Positions 23,801-34,742 of a stretch of 64,000 bases of DNA are shown in pieces (the first letter of the stretch is position 1; every line of letters starts with the position of its first letter). The stretch covers positions 62,001-126,000 of the forward strand of contig QPMI01000469.1 in assembly GCA_004431415.1 (NCBI GenBank). Reading direction: 5' to 3'. This DNA comes from Cyanophora paradoxa. Lineage: Eukaryota > Glaucocystophyceae > Cyanophorales > Cyanophoraceae. A program made the position numbers and the translations under genes. A model generated the notes under the pieces. It saw only the letters and a list, made by a program, of their open reading frames with translations. It did not search any database and was not told where the DNA came from.

Positions 23801-26622
23801 GAGCTGCGCCGCAACCCCGCGCGTGAGGCGCCAAGCGGCCTCCGCCAAGCGGGCGGGAGCCGACCTTGATCTCGCCCTCGGGCGTGCGGACGATTACGGA
23901 CATGCGCTTCCGGTTCGAGTTGAACTCGAGGATCTGGGCGGGGGCGGGAACTCAGCGAGGCGGGCAGGAGGCGAAGCGGGGCAGGCGGGGGCGCGGCGCT
24001 GCTCCCGGCGCACATTCAGGAGCTCGAAGGTGACGTCCTCGCCCAGAATCTCCACGGTCATCGTGCTCGAGGTCCGGCCCTGCCGCCGCCGCCGCCGCCG
24101 TGAGCGCCGGGGCCGGGGCCGGGGCGGGAACGGACGGGCGCCGGCGGCGGGCGGAACGCACGATGAAACGGTAGCCCATGTCGGCGGCAGCACCCACGAG
24201 GGCCGTCTCATCGGGGGAGGCCCCCTGGTACACCAGGCCTGCGGCGCGGGTCGGCGGGGCCGATGCGGGGCGCGCGGGAGGGCCGCACGCGAGGGGTCGC
24301 CCTTGTCGCGCTCGGGGATGCAGGCGTGGCAGAGGGAGAGGCAAAGGAGGAACTCGCGCATGCTCTCGGCGTGCGCGCCCGTCTCCCGCACCACCTGGAA
24401 GATGCGCGAGTCCCGGAAGAGCCGCGACTCCGCCCGCTGCTCCCTGTTCGCCGCCGGCGACGGCGTCGAGCCCTTGCTCGGCTCCCGGCCCCGGACGACG
24501 AGCGCCGCCCCCGCGCGGGCCGTCGGGGCGCTCGCCGCCGGCCCCACGCCCGACCCATTGATGGCGACCACCTTGGGGTACGCGCCGTCGTCGCCCTCAG
24601 TTAGGACGCCGCCCTCGCTGCCGCTGCCGCTGCCGCTCGCCGGGCCGGCGCTCCCGTACATCACGCCCCCGATTGAGCAGCGCGCGAACGTCATCTGATT
24701 CCTCGTCAACGTGCCCGTCTTGTCCGAGAAGACGTACTCCACCTGCGCCGCTGTGTTCAGGCCGCGGCGAGCGCGACAGGTTTCCTCGGCGGGGGCCCGC
24801 CTACCTGGCCGAGCTCTTCGTTCAGGTTGGAGGTGCGCGCCAGGGCGGGCGTGTCCGTCTCGTCATGGTACATCTCGACGTCCCAGTTGATGAGGAAGGT
24901 CTGCGGAGAGGAGTGCGGTCAGGCGGGTGGTCCGGGAGGCGGGTGCGGCGGGCGAGCCTGTATCAGCTTCACGATCTCCATCGTCACGTAGAGCGAGATG
25001 GGGACCATGTACGTGAAGGAGAGCCAGAAGGTCAGGAAGGAGAGGGCCGAGTCGCCCTCCGTCCACGAGAGGTTCAGGTACCAGTGGCGCGTGCGCGCCG
25101 AGCTCTGCCGCCCCGCGTCGGCCGCGGAAGACGAAAGGAAAGAAACAGAGCGCGCACGTTCCAGGTCCAGTTGGCGATGGCGCACGCGACGCAGATGATG
25201 ATTTGGCAGAGGACAATGAAGACGAGCTGCATGTTGACGACCTTCTCGACGCGGGACCGCTTCGAGGGGGTGTGCCTGCCGCGCCGTCAGCCGGCGGCCA
25301 CGTTGAAGCTCGGGCAACACGCACAGGGCGTTCTGCATGACTTTCGTGTCATGGCCCGTGAAGACGACGACGCCGTGGATCCAGCCTGTGTTGCGCAGAA
25401 CACAGCCGCGGAACACCGTCTGCTTCAGCGAGAGCGGAAAGTCCCCGGAGGCCAGGTGGATCGTCGCATCGAAGTTCAGCAGCCGGTTGTTCGGATGCTC
25501 GACCGACATTGTCGCTGCAGACGCCGGTAAGATGGTGGGCGGGCCCCGCGCGCGACTCTGATCGCACCCTTTAAAGTGTGTAGGTCTTCTGCTGTCGCGG
25601 CAGAAAGTGTCTGCGGCAACGCTTGCCTCACTTTGAGATTCGTCTCCCTGAAAGAGCGCGTTAGGCGCAAGGTGCAGGGACGCAAGCTTCGTTAGACGCA
25701 GACCCGTCGAGGTTCGCAGTCTCTATGAAGGCTACTCCTTCGGGCTCGCTAGTAGAGAGCAAGACCAAGTCTGCTGGTATTGCGCCGCGATCGTGCGTTG
25801 CCCGCACGACATCGCCGACGCGGATGTCTTTCCACAGCACCGGGACGAACTTTCCTTCTCGCAACACATCGGCTGTCCTGTTGTTTGTCTCCTTGTCAGC
25901 TGTGTGCCGTTTCTGCGCACCGTGGACACTTAGTGCGCTCAGGGCGGAGCAGGACCGCGGCGCGGACCCAGTCCTCGAAGGCCTCCTTGACGGCGCTGAC
26001 CGCGAGCACGAAGGCGAGCGGGGCCACAGCGAAGAAGGGATTCTGCGGGCTGATCTGCCGGATGCAGAACAGAACAGCATTTGCCTGCGCACGCGCGCGC
26101 GGCTGGTTAGCTTGAAGCGAGGTCGACCCCCACCGGGGCGTGCGCTTGAGCGTGCTTCAGCCTGGTTTACTCACCAGAAAGTAGAAATTGGCGGCTCTTC
26201 GAAACTGTTCAAAGAGATTCCTGCGGCTCGTCTTAGCACGGAGCTCCTAGACATTGCGAATGCGGAGCGCATGGCTGGGCCGGGGCTCACTTTGGAAGGA
26301 AAGTGATTACTGTGTACTTGCTGGTCTTCACGGAGTTGTCGCGGAACCGGTGCTCGTCATTCTTTAGGCTATCGTTGATGTGCAGCGTTCGGAAGGGCGC
26401 ATCGTGCTGGCCCGGTAACCTCCATCTGTGGTGGCCCGGGCCGTGATGGTCCTCCTGCTGGCCCGGTAATCTCCATCCACCGTTCACGGGAGCAGTGGCT
26501 GCGGAGGAGGCCTGCGGGGTGGCAGCCGCAGTCGGGCGGAGAACTGGAATGCGCGCGGGCGGGGATGCATTAGCAGTGTTGAGCACCGGCATTGCTGCAG
26601 CCTCCTGTTTACGCCCGCTCAT
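20809..26622 (-). CDS. P4-type ATPase, phospholipid flippase
   Basis: This is an aminophospholipid-translocating P-type ATPase of eukaryotic endomembranes. ATG 26622 opens a Pro/Ala-rich N-terminus, then the family signature [20 protein letters not shown] and [10 protein letters not shown]. An intron follows, then [15 protein letters not shown] at about 26,205. Further exons give [20 protein letters not shown] (TM1-2), [23 protein letters not shown]...[29 protein letters not shown], the phosphorylation site [14 protein letters not shown] (about 24,730-24,690), [46 protein letters not shown], the hinge [19 protein letters not shown] (about 22,917-22,860) and the TM5-10 region. A Gly/Ser/Pro-rich C-terminal tail ends at the TGA at 20809. 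At least ten short introns are present. Catalytic Asp and all core motifs are intact. Partner CDC50 is not in the window. Confidence 0.95.
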
Positions 26623-27019
26623 CTGGCTTGGCGGGGGCCCATGAAGCGGCTGGGCGCCGTGCGCGCGGGCTAGCTGCAAAGACGACACAAGAGAGATAAG
26701 CCAAGTGTTACAGCTGGTCTTCTGCGGCTCCTGCGAAACTTGCTAAGAACGGCGCTATCCGTGTCTCCCCCTCCGAGATCAATGCTGCTGTTGGAACTTC
26801 CGATGTCCAGTGCGGCCTTCCGCTCCTAGAGCCCCGCTCTTGATCCCCCTGCGTTGGACCTAGAGCCCCGCTCTTTGCTATGGCAAGGTACCCCCCTCAC
26901 CCATTCCCCGAGTTTTTTTCTCGACACCAACTTCGTGCGACGACGAAGTCTAAGGCGGCCCGAGCCCGGTGGAAGCAGCCTTCGCGAATCCTGCGCCGTT
27001 GACACGCCGTTAGGTAGTG
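26623..27019. other. Intergenic between divergent flippase and WD40 genes
   Basis: This is the probable shared 5' region. A direct repeat of about 22 bp containing tagagccccgctctt occurs at about 26,827 and 26,861. No gene is seen. Confidence 0.5.
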
Positions 27020-30000
27020 ATGTCCGAGCTCGACGCCGAGACGCCCGGCGATACCGACGATCAAGGAGCAGAACTGATGGGGTCGGAAAGAAGCTCGGTG
27101 CCCGACAACGTTTCATCGAGTGCTGCAGATATGCCTCAGCCTGCAGCCGGCGCACAGCAAGAGGCTGAGTCGGGCCCGTCTTCGCCCCCGCTTGAACTGG
27201 AGCAGCCTGCCGACCCTTCCGAACATGTGCGCCGCGCTTTGCTTCCAGCATTAGATCCCCACACACATAACTCGATCGCCCAGGAAGCGCCAACTTCGTT
27301 GGAAGAGCTGGAGACGGAGTCGGGGCGGCAACCGAAGCGCCTCCGGGTTAATGGAGACGGCTCAGCTAGTATCAACGAGGCTGACAGCGGCGGCGTGGCA
27401 ATGGAGAACGGAGAAGCGAAGGACGCGAGCGATCTTGAAGCATCGAACTCCGCCGAGCCAGTGCAGAGCGGCGAATCTCCGGCCTCGGACGGCACTCCTG
27501 CCGCACAGGCGGCGAGCGGCGCTTCACCAGAGGAGGCAAGCGGCGAGGTGGACTGTGCGGCCGAATCTGCCGACGCGGCAGAGCCCAGCGCTGGGGCGGG
27601 CGATGAGGCAACGGCAGTGAAGACGGAACTAGCCGGCGCGGCGCCCGGGGCGGCGGAGGCCGAAGGCGCGGGAGCGGCGCCATCGGGCGAGGCGCGGAAG
27701 GACGTGGCGGCGGAGTGGGCGACATCGGGCGAGCCGGAGCACTTCGCCCTGTGCGACACCCCCTTCGAGAGCATCCACGTCTCCCCCGTGCGCCCGGCCG
27801 CGCCCCCGACCGCCCGCACCGGAGAACGACTGGCGAGCGCCGCAGGACGGCCTCCGTGTGGTCGGCGGGGCGCGCGGCGGGCGCATCTGGATGGGATCGG
27901 GCCCCTCCTTCGGCCAGGAGGACTGCTGGCGTGCCCACGGGTACACCGCTGTCCTAGCCGTGCGCCCCGACCCCCCGCCGCCCGCGTCCCTGTACGCCCG
28001 GTCGACCCCGCTGGCAGATCCGCTTCTCCGCGGGAGGAGCCCGCCTCATTTCGTGCGGGTACGACGGGTTCGTGCGCTTCTGGGACACGAAGACGCGGTG
28101 CGTCGCCTGGCGCTCGCCCCCCACGCCGCGCAGTGTGCGCGGCGCTGAGGCGGGCGGCAGGGTGGAGCTGCACCACTTTGCGGTGGCGTCGCCGGGTAGC
28201 CTCCCCTTCGACATCGACGTCTCCCGCGACGAGAGCATCGTCCTCAGCGTCTGCATTAACGCCCTCACCGTCTGGGAGGCGCGCCCGCCCTCGCCCCCGG
28301 CCCGGCCCCGCCCTCGCCCCCCGCGGCGCCTCGCCGACAGCCGCTCGCAGGCGCGCACGGGCCGCAAGTTCGCTGAGATCCCCGCCAAGGACTGCAGCTG
28401 CGTCGCCCTCGCCCCGGTCCGCCCCCCCGCGAGCTTCGGACGGCGCCGCCGGCGCTGAGGGGCGGGGCCAGGACGGGCTGCGTGCGGCGGCGGGCGGCAG
28501 CACGGGCTGGCTCCGCGTCTGGGACCTCGCCTCGTGTGCGGAGCTCCTGAAGCTCCCGGGGCACCAGGTCTCCGTCACCTCTCTTGCCTTCGCGCAGGTG
28601 CCGCCCCCCGCCCCGCCCCCCCCCCGGCCCTCCGCTCCCCCGGCCCTCGGGTCCCCCGGCCCCCTGGCCCCTCACCCCGGCCGGCCGGCAGAACGGCGCG
28701 GTGCTGATCTCGGGGGGTTCGGACCGGGTGGTGCGCGTGTGGAGCGCGGGGGACGGCGCGCTCGTGCGGACGCTGGAGGTCGGCGTCCCGGTCTTCCGCC
28801 TCGCCGCCTCGTCGGACGGCTCGCTCGTCGCCCTCGTCACCCGCTCCGACCGCATCGTCCGCCTCTGGGACGCCGCCGCCGGCCGCCACCTCCGCTCCCT
28901 CTCGGGCCTCCAGGACGGGGAGACCCTCTGCACCTGCGTCGCCCTCTCCGAGAACGGCCAGGCGATCGCCGTCGGCACCGACCTCGACTCCTCCTCCTGC
29001 GGCTCTGCCCTCGTCTGGCGCCGCCGCTCCCCCGAGGCCGCCGCCGCCGCCCGCCGCTCCGCCCTCAACCCCGCCCCCGCCACCCCGTCGCCGGCCCCCG
29101 AGGGGGAGGGTGCGGCGGGGCAGGAGGCGGGGGCTGCAGCGGGGGCGGCGGTGGCGGCGCCCCCGGCGGAGGTGATCCGCCGCTGCCGGAGCCAGTGGAC
29201 CTGCCGCTGCAGCCGCCGAGCGAGGACCTGCCCGAGACCTGGCAGCGCCTCCGCAGCTCCCTCCTCGAGATTCGCCTCTTCGCGGCGCGCCCCGGCCCCG
29301 CCCCGCCCCGCCGGCCCCGCGCGCGCTCACGGCGGCGGCAGGTGCGGGAGCGGCAGCGGGCGGAGGACGCGGAGCGGCAGCGGGAGATCGTGGCGAGGAG
29401 GGCGGCAGAGGCGGAGGCGACGGCCGAGCGGGAGCGGACGCTGCGGCAGGTGACGGAGACGGCGGCGAACCAGGCGGTGGCGGCGGCGGAGCTGCAGCGG
29501 CGGCGCGAGGTCGAGCAGCTGCGGGTGGCCCCGGCGTCGCCGGCCAGCTCGCCGAGATGCGCGACCGCCTCGCGATCTCGCAGCGGCGCGCCGAGGAGGC
29601 GGCGCGCAAGTGGGAGGAGGGCGAGCGCCGCGCCGCCGTCGCCGAGGCCGAGGCGCGGCGCCTGCAGGCGCAGCTGCGGCTCGAGGAGGGCGGCGCGGCG
29701 GCCGCCGCCGAGCACGAGGCGGCGGCCGTGGAGGCCGCCACCGCCGCGATGCGCGCCCGGCTCGAGGCCTCGGAGCGCCGCCTCGTCGAGGCGGTGCGCC
29801 GGCGCCCCGTCCCGGCCCGGCCCCCGCCGCCCTCACCGCCCCGCAGGAGGCGGAGATCGCGCGCGAGGCGGACCGGCGCTCCGCGATCATCGCCGAGCTC
29901 TCGCGCGTACAGGCGAGGGCGCTGGGGCGGGAGGGCTCGCCGTGGCGCCTGACGGGGCGGCCCGCGCAGGCGGCGCTGGAGCGGGCGGCGGCGGAGGCGG

Positions 30001-30392
30001 CGGAGGCGCGACGCTGCCAGCAGCAGGCGATGAGCGAGGCGCAGGCGATGCGGGGCGAGCTGCAGGCCGCGGCGGGGGCCGTGGCGGAGGCCCGGCGCGA
30101 GTCGGCGCTGGTGCGGGGCCAGGTGCACCAGCTGGAGCAGCGGACGATCGAGGCGGAGCGGCTCGCCGTCGGGGCGCGCCTCTCGCACGACGAGGCGATG
30201 CGCCGCATGGCCATCATCATCTCCGAGCTCCGCGCCAAGCTCGACGCCTCCGAGGCCCTCGTGCGCCGCCGCGAGCCCTCGCTCGGAGGAGCCGCCCAGC
30301 CGCTTATTGGCTGTGTGCGCGCGCAGATAAACTCGCTGCAGGCGCAGCTGCAGGCGTCCGGTGGCTCTTCTTCGTCCGGGGCACGCCCCTGA
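27020..30392 (+). CDS. WD40-repeat protein with acidic N-terminus and long C-terminal coiled coil
   Basis: The start is ATG 27020. Residues 1 to about 270 form an acidic, Ala/Ser/Glu-rich disordered region. Exons from 27,830 on then carry WD40 blades: RLISCGYDGFVRFWDTKTR, FDIDVSRDESIVLSVCINAL, GGSTGWLRVWDLASCAELL (about 28,490-28,550), NGAVLISGGSDRVVRVWSAG and VTRSDRIVRLWDAAAGRHL. They are separated by short, extremely GC-rich introns, so the propeller is only visible after splicing. Downstream of 29,330 a long Ala/Arg/Glu coiled coil (RQRAEDAERQREIVARRA...) runs to the TGA at 30390. The combination suggests a scaffold. I do not recognise a specific orthologue, and exon joints between 29,160 and 29,850 are uncertain. 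A 619-codon antisense frame here is a shadow produced by GC-rich codon use. Confidence 0.72.
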
Positions 30393-31256
30393 GGAGCGCC
30401 GCCCCCGCATCCCCTTGCTAGTGCATCCCTCCAACGTTCAACGCATTGCCAAGAGTGTCACAGTGTCCATTTCTCGCTCCAAGCTCTAGTTTTTGTTCAG
30501 CGGTGGCTTTCTAGTTATTTCCCGCGCCCCCTAGCCTCAGGGCCTAGTAGTTTACTGAATGTCCAATGCATCGGGATCCCACGACCCTGCGATCGTTCCG
30601 AGTTTACGTTCTGCCTCCCCGTGCACGCACCGTGGCACTAGTACTGCGGGCACCTCAGGGCCTGCCAGGCTGTGGGGCCCCGGGCTAGCCTCGGCTCATG
30701 ATCATGCCATGATCATGATGATCAGCTCGGCCGCCGGGCCGGCGGCCCGCGGTACCGTAGTACCGTATACGTAGCCTAGTAGTACGCCATGACGAAGGCC
30801 TACTAGGCTAGACCCCTGCCAGGCTGGCCGGGGCCCCCGCGGCGTGCGGGAGAGATCACCCGGTGACCGAGTCACAGCCGTCACGGCGTGACCGAGCCTT
30901 TAAAAATTCAAATTAAATGATTTGTCAACTTGCACAAGTTGGCGATTTGCCAGTTGGCAATTTAATTTGCACAACTTGCCAAGTTCAATTGGGAACCGTT
31001 GAACGTTCAACGGTTCGAATTCAACGCCGTGACGCCTGGGGCGGCGGGGCCGTGCCACGGTGACGGTTCAACGGTTGCCACGGTACCGCCGGGCCGGTTG
31101 CTCGCCCAAAACTTCAAAGGCGACTCGCACGTCCGACGGTCCACCGGGAGATCATGCAACTCTGGGCCCCGCGGATGCTTTTTGAAACTCGGCGACTCTC
31201 GCAAATGACAAGACAACTCGGGCGCGGGAGGCACTGTGCGCAGAGGCCTAGGCGGG
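30393..31256. other. Intergenic between convergent genes, nothing recognised
   Basis: Contains palindromic tracts (catgatcatgatgatc at about 30,708) and repeated cgttcaacggttc / ttgccacggt motifs at 31,000-31,085. No gene is supported. Confidence 0.5.
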
Positions 31257-34200
31257 CTACTTGGGCTGGCGCGGCTCGGCCTGGGGCGGGTTGGGGCGGC
31301 CCTCGCGCTTCGCGACCCCCTCCACCTTCTTCATCCCCGGGTCGGAGCGCCGCTTCGGGCGCATGAAGAACTTGATCGGGGTCCCTGCGGCGGGGGGCTC
31401 TCGGCTAGGCGGCGAGAGGCGCTCGTGGCGCGTGCGCGCACGCACCCTCGAAGCCGAGGTTCTTGCGGAACTGGCGGTTGAAGTAGCGCTGGTAGTTGTT
31501 GTTGAAGAGCTGCGGCCGCCCGGCGCTCGGGCGGTTTCCGGTGAGGGGACGGGGCGGGGCCCACACCTTCGGGTCGTTGACGAAAAGCACCATCGAGGGC
31601 GGCTCGGCCCGGACCTGCCCGAGGGGGAACGCTGAGCTGAGCGAGACGCGCCGCCCGGCAGGCCGGCTGCCGGGCACCTGGGTGCCGTAGTAGATGCGGC
31701 CCTGCTGGCCACGCGGGTTCGTTGGCGGGGCGTGCCAGGCCGTCACCTGCGCGCGGCAGGCGGCGCGGGGCGTCGTCGGGAGAGGGGCGAGGGGAGAGGG
31801 GGAGAGGGGCGGCCTCTCGTGGAAGAGCGACGCACGTCGTTGATGACCTCGTTGACGACGCCCGTGGGCACGCGGCGCCGGTGCTGCGCCACCACCTGCC
31901 GCCGCCCCGCCCCGTCGCTCCCCGCGGCTTCCATCTCCCTGGGCCACGCGCGCGAGGCGCGCACCCTGTCGACGAGGTCGAGGATGCCGGGGACGCGCTG
32001 GCCCGTCAGCGCGCTGCCGCGGCGGCCCGTCAGGCGGCCCCGCCGCTGCGCTCGCCAAGGCGGGGGCGGGACCTGGTGAAGATCATGGGGGCCCACTCGA
32101 GGTCCGTGATGTACGAGCGGATCGACTTCTCGAACTCGTAGATCGTGTTCCCGTCCTGGGGGGCGGTGAGATGGGGGAGGGCGGGCGAGGGCGGGCGGCG
32201 CGGGGCCGCAACACCTTCTCCTGGACGGCGTCCCACTTGTTCGCCACGATGACGCAGGCGCGCCCCTCGTCGCTCACCTGGCGGCCGGTGAGAGGAGGTC
32301 CCCGGGCTCGCGATTCAGCGAGGGCCGGGGCACCATGCGCGCGAGCTTCTGGTCCTGGTCCGTGACCCCTGCGAATGCGGCCCGCCGCGTCACCTCAAGC
32401 GGCGTCGCGTGCGCGGGGAAGAGGCGGCGGGGCGGGCCCTCGGTGGCGTCCATGACGAAGAGCGCGACGTCGCAGCGGCGGATGGCCTGCGCGAAGCGGC
32501 CTCGGTCGGCCGACGCCGGGCGGCGGCGGCGGCGCTCCCCCTGGCCGCCCACCTTCATGGCGCGGTTGATGCCGAAGTACTCGGGCCCGAACGAGACCTT
32601 CGTGCGCCGCCGGATCCCCGCCGTGTCAATCAGCCGGTACACCTGCCCCGCCGGTCACTTGGCGCGCGGGGGACGTCGCCGCCGGCTACCGCGCGCGTGG
32701 CCCGCTCGCCTGGCCCTGCCTCGTAACGACCGTGTCGATCGCGTCGCGCGTCGTGCCCGAGATGGGGCTGCCAACGCCCCGCCCCGCTCAGGCCGCGCCC
32801 CGCGCCGGGCTGGGGGCGGCTTGAGGGCGCGCACCTGACGATCGCGCGGCCCTCCCCGACGAAGGAGTTCAGGAGGCTCGACTTGCCGACGTTCGGGCGG
32901 CCCACGATGGCGACCTGCCGCCGCGGCGCGAGCTCAGCCCGGCCCGGCCCCGCTGCTCGCCGCCGCTCGGAGGGGGAGCGGCGGACCCGGATCTCCTTGC
33001 TGGCGGCCTCGAGCTCCTCCTGCGAGGGGCCCGGCGGCAGGCGCGGGACCTGCCGCGCGGGGGCGGCGCTCGGAGGGAGAGGCGGCTGGAGAGGGCGCCG
33101 CGGGCGCACGAGGTCGTCGAGGATCTCAGCGAGGCCGTTGCCGTGCAGGCCCGACACGGGGAAGGGCTCCCCCAGCCCCATGCTCCAGAACTCGGCCGCC
33201 TGCCCCCGCCGCTCGCCCCCGCACGCCGAGGGGCGCCGCGCGGTGGGCGCCGCACCTGGAGCTGGCCCTGCGTGGGGGACTCGCACTTGTTGACGGCGAG
33301 GTACACGGGGATCTTGTTCATGTACTTCTGCAGCATTGTCGCGATGTCCTGCGCGGAGGACCCTCGGTGGGGACGCGAGCGCGCGCGGCCCGACAGCACC
33401 CCCCGCCCGCCCCCACCTTGTCGCGCGAGGAGGGCCCGACCTGCCCGTCGACGACAAGAATGGCCGCCGACGCTTCGGCCAGCGCCGCCATTGCCTGCGG
33501 GCGCGGGGGCGGACGCGTGAGGGGCGGGGGCCTCGCGGGGCGGGCGGGGCGGGCGGGGCGCCTGCTCGCGGATGAGGGGCATGAAGTCCTCCTGGTCGTT
33601 GAAGACCAGGCCGCCCGTGTCCACCACGATGAACTCCCTGCCCCCACGCCCCGTCAGCCCGCCCCCGCAACGTCTCGCCGCGCGCGGCCGGCGGCGGGCG
33701 GCGCACCGCCCGTTCCAGAAGGACTCGCGGTACGTCCGATCGCGCGTCACGCCGGGCGTGTCGTGCACGATCGAATCCTGCAGCGGCCGTGAGGAAAGAC
33801 AATCCAGAGTGCCGGGCGGCCGCGCGCCTTGTTGCCAGCAAGCCGATTCACGATCGTCGACTTGCCGACGTTCGGCCGCCCAAGGACCGCAACCACGGGC
33901 AGTCCCCGGTGCGGCTTGTAAACTAGCTTCGAGCTCGCTTTCTTCTGCTCCACCCCGCGTGAGCGCGCGCATGGCGCCTGCGCCAGTTCAAGAGCGCGGC
34001 ACTCGCCTTGTCGGGCTTTGGCTCCTCGATCGGCTCCTCGGCCACCTCAGCTCTCGCAGCCAGGTCTTCGAACTCGGCGAAGTCCATGTCCTCGCCCCAC
34101 GCAGGCGCCAGCTCGTCTTCTCCTAAGCGGAGTTCACGGAAGCATGAGCTGGAGCGGGCACGCTAGCTAGAGCTCGACGAGCCGTGCCCCAGGTTGAAAG

Positions 34201-34377
34201 CGTGCGTAAACTCTCACCTTCATCCTCCTCCTCGGAGACTTGGACCAGTTCCTCCTCAGACTGAACAGCGGGGACAGGATCCGCGGCCTTTCGAACCAGG
34301 GCGGGCGCGGTCAGGAAGCGCTAGATACGAGCTGGCTGCGTACGCACTTTCCCGCCCTGGGGCTTTGCCCGCGCCAT
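31257..34377 (-). CDS. Der/EngA double-Era-like GTPase (organellar ribosome biogenesis)
   Basis: This GTPase has two consecutive G domains and a KH-like C-terminus, a bacterial-type large-ribosomal-subunit assembly factor. In photosynthetic eukaryotes it acts in the plastid. First G domain: [20 protein letters not shown] (about 33,885-33,830), [27 protein letters not shown] and [10 protein letters not shown]. Second: [20 protein letters not shown] (about 32,912-32,855), [14 protein letters not shown] (about 32,633), [13 protein letters not shown] (about 32,255) and [20 protein letters not shown]. The KH-like end contains [30 protein letters not shown] and [12 protein letters not shown], then a TAG at 31257. 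An acidic linker ([20 protein letters not shown]) precedes the first domain. Start at 34377 ([10 protein letters not shown]) requires a 27-nt intron and is tentative. A GC-AG intron is possible at the linker/G1 junction. Confidence 0.92.
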
Positions 34378-34742
34378 ACACACGGGGCTCGGGTGTGCAT
34401 CGACTGAAGCCCACGCTGCCTCGAACGTGCGCTGGGCCTCAAGCCGCGAGCGGGACGCCGATCCAGCGAAGAACTCGCGGCTGCGCGCCATATCTTGCAC
34501 TACATGGCCGGCTATAGATCTTCTGGGCGCCTGCGAGCTGCTGGCCTGCACGCGATCGAGCTCTGCGAAGCATGAGACGCGTACGCGAGCTCCCGAGGGC
34601 GCGGATCGCACCTGGGGCCTGCACAGCTGCCGGCGGCACGACTGGGCATAGGAAGGCCTCCATCCCGAGCGAGCTTGAAGATCTAGCGTTTCACGGGTAC
34701 AGCACGCTTTTGAAACTTCGCATACGCGCCCTTGTCGCAAAC
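34378..34742. other. Intergenic between divergent Der and RRP45 genes
   Basis: Short frames only. Probable shared promoter region, and possibly an unrecognised 5' exon of the Der gene. Confidence 0.4.

Noticed and set aside
27136-28578. 480-codon minus-strand open frame
   Set aside because: Shadow of the acidic N-terminus and WD40 exons on the plus strand, which show coherent blades.
28575-30434. 619-codon minus-strand open frame
   Set aside because: It lies antisense to the WD40/coiled-coil gene. Its Arg/Ala/Pro-rich translation is the mirror of GC-rich coding and has no domain logic.
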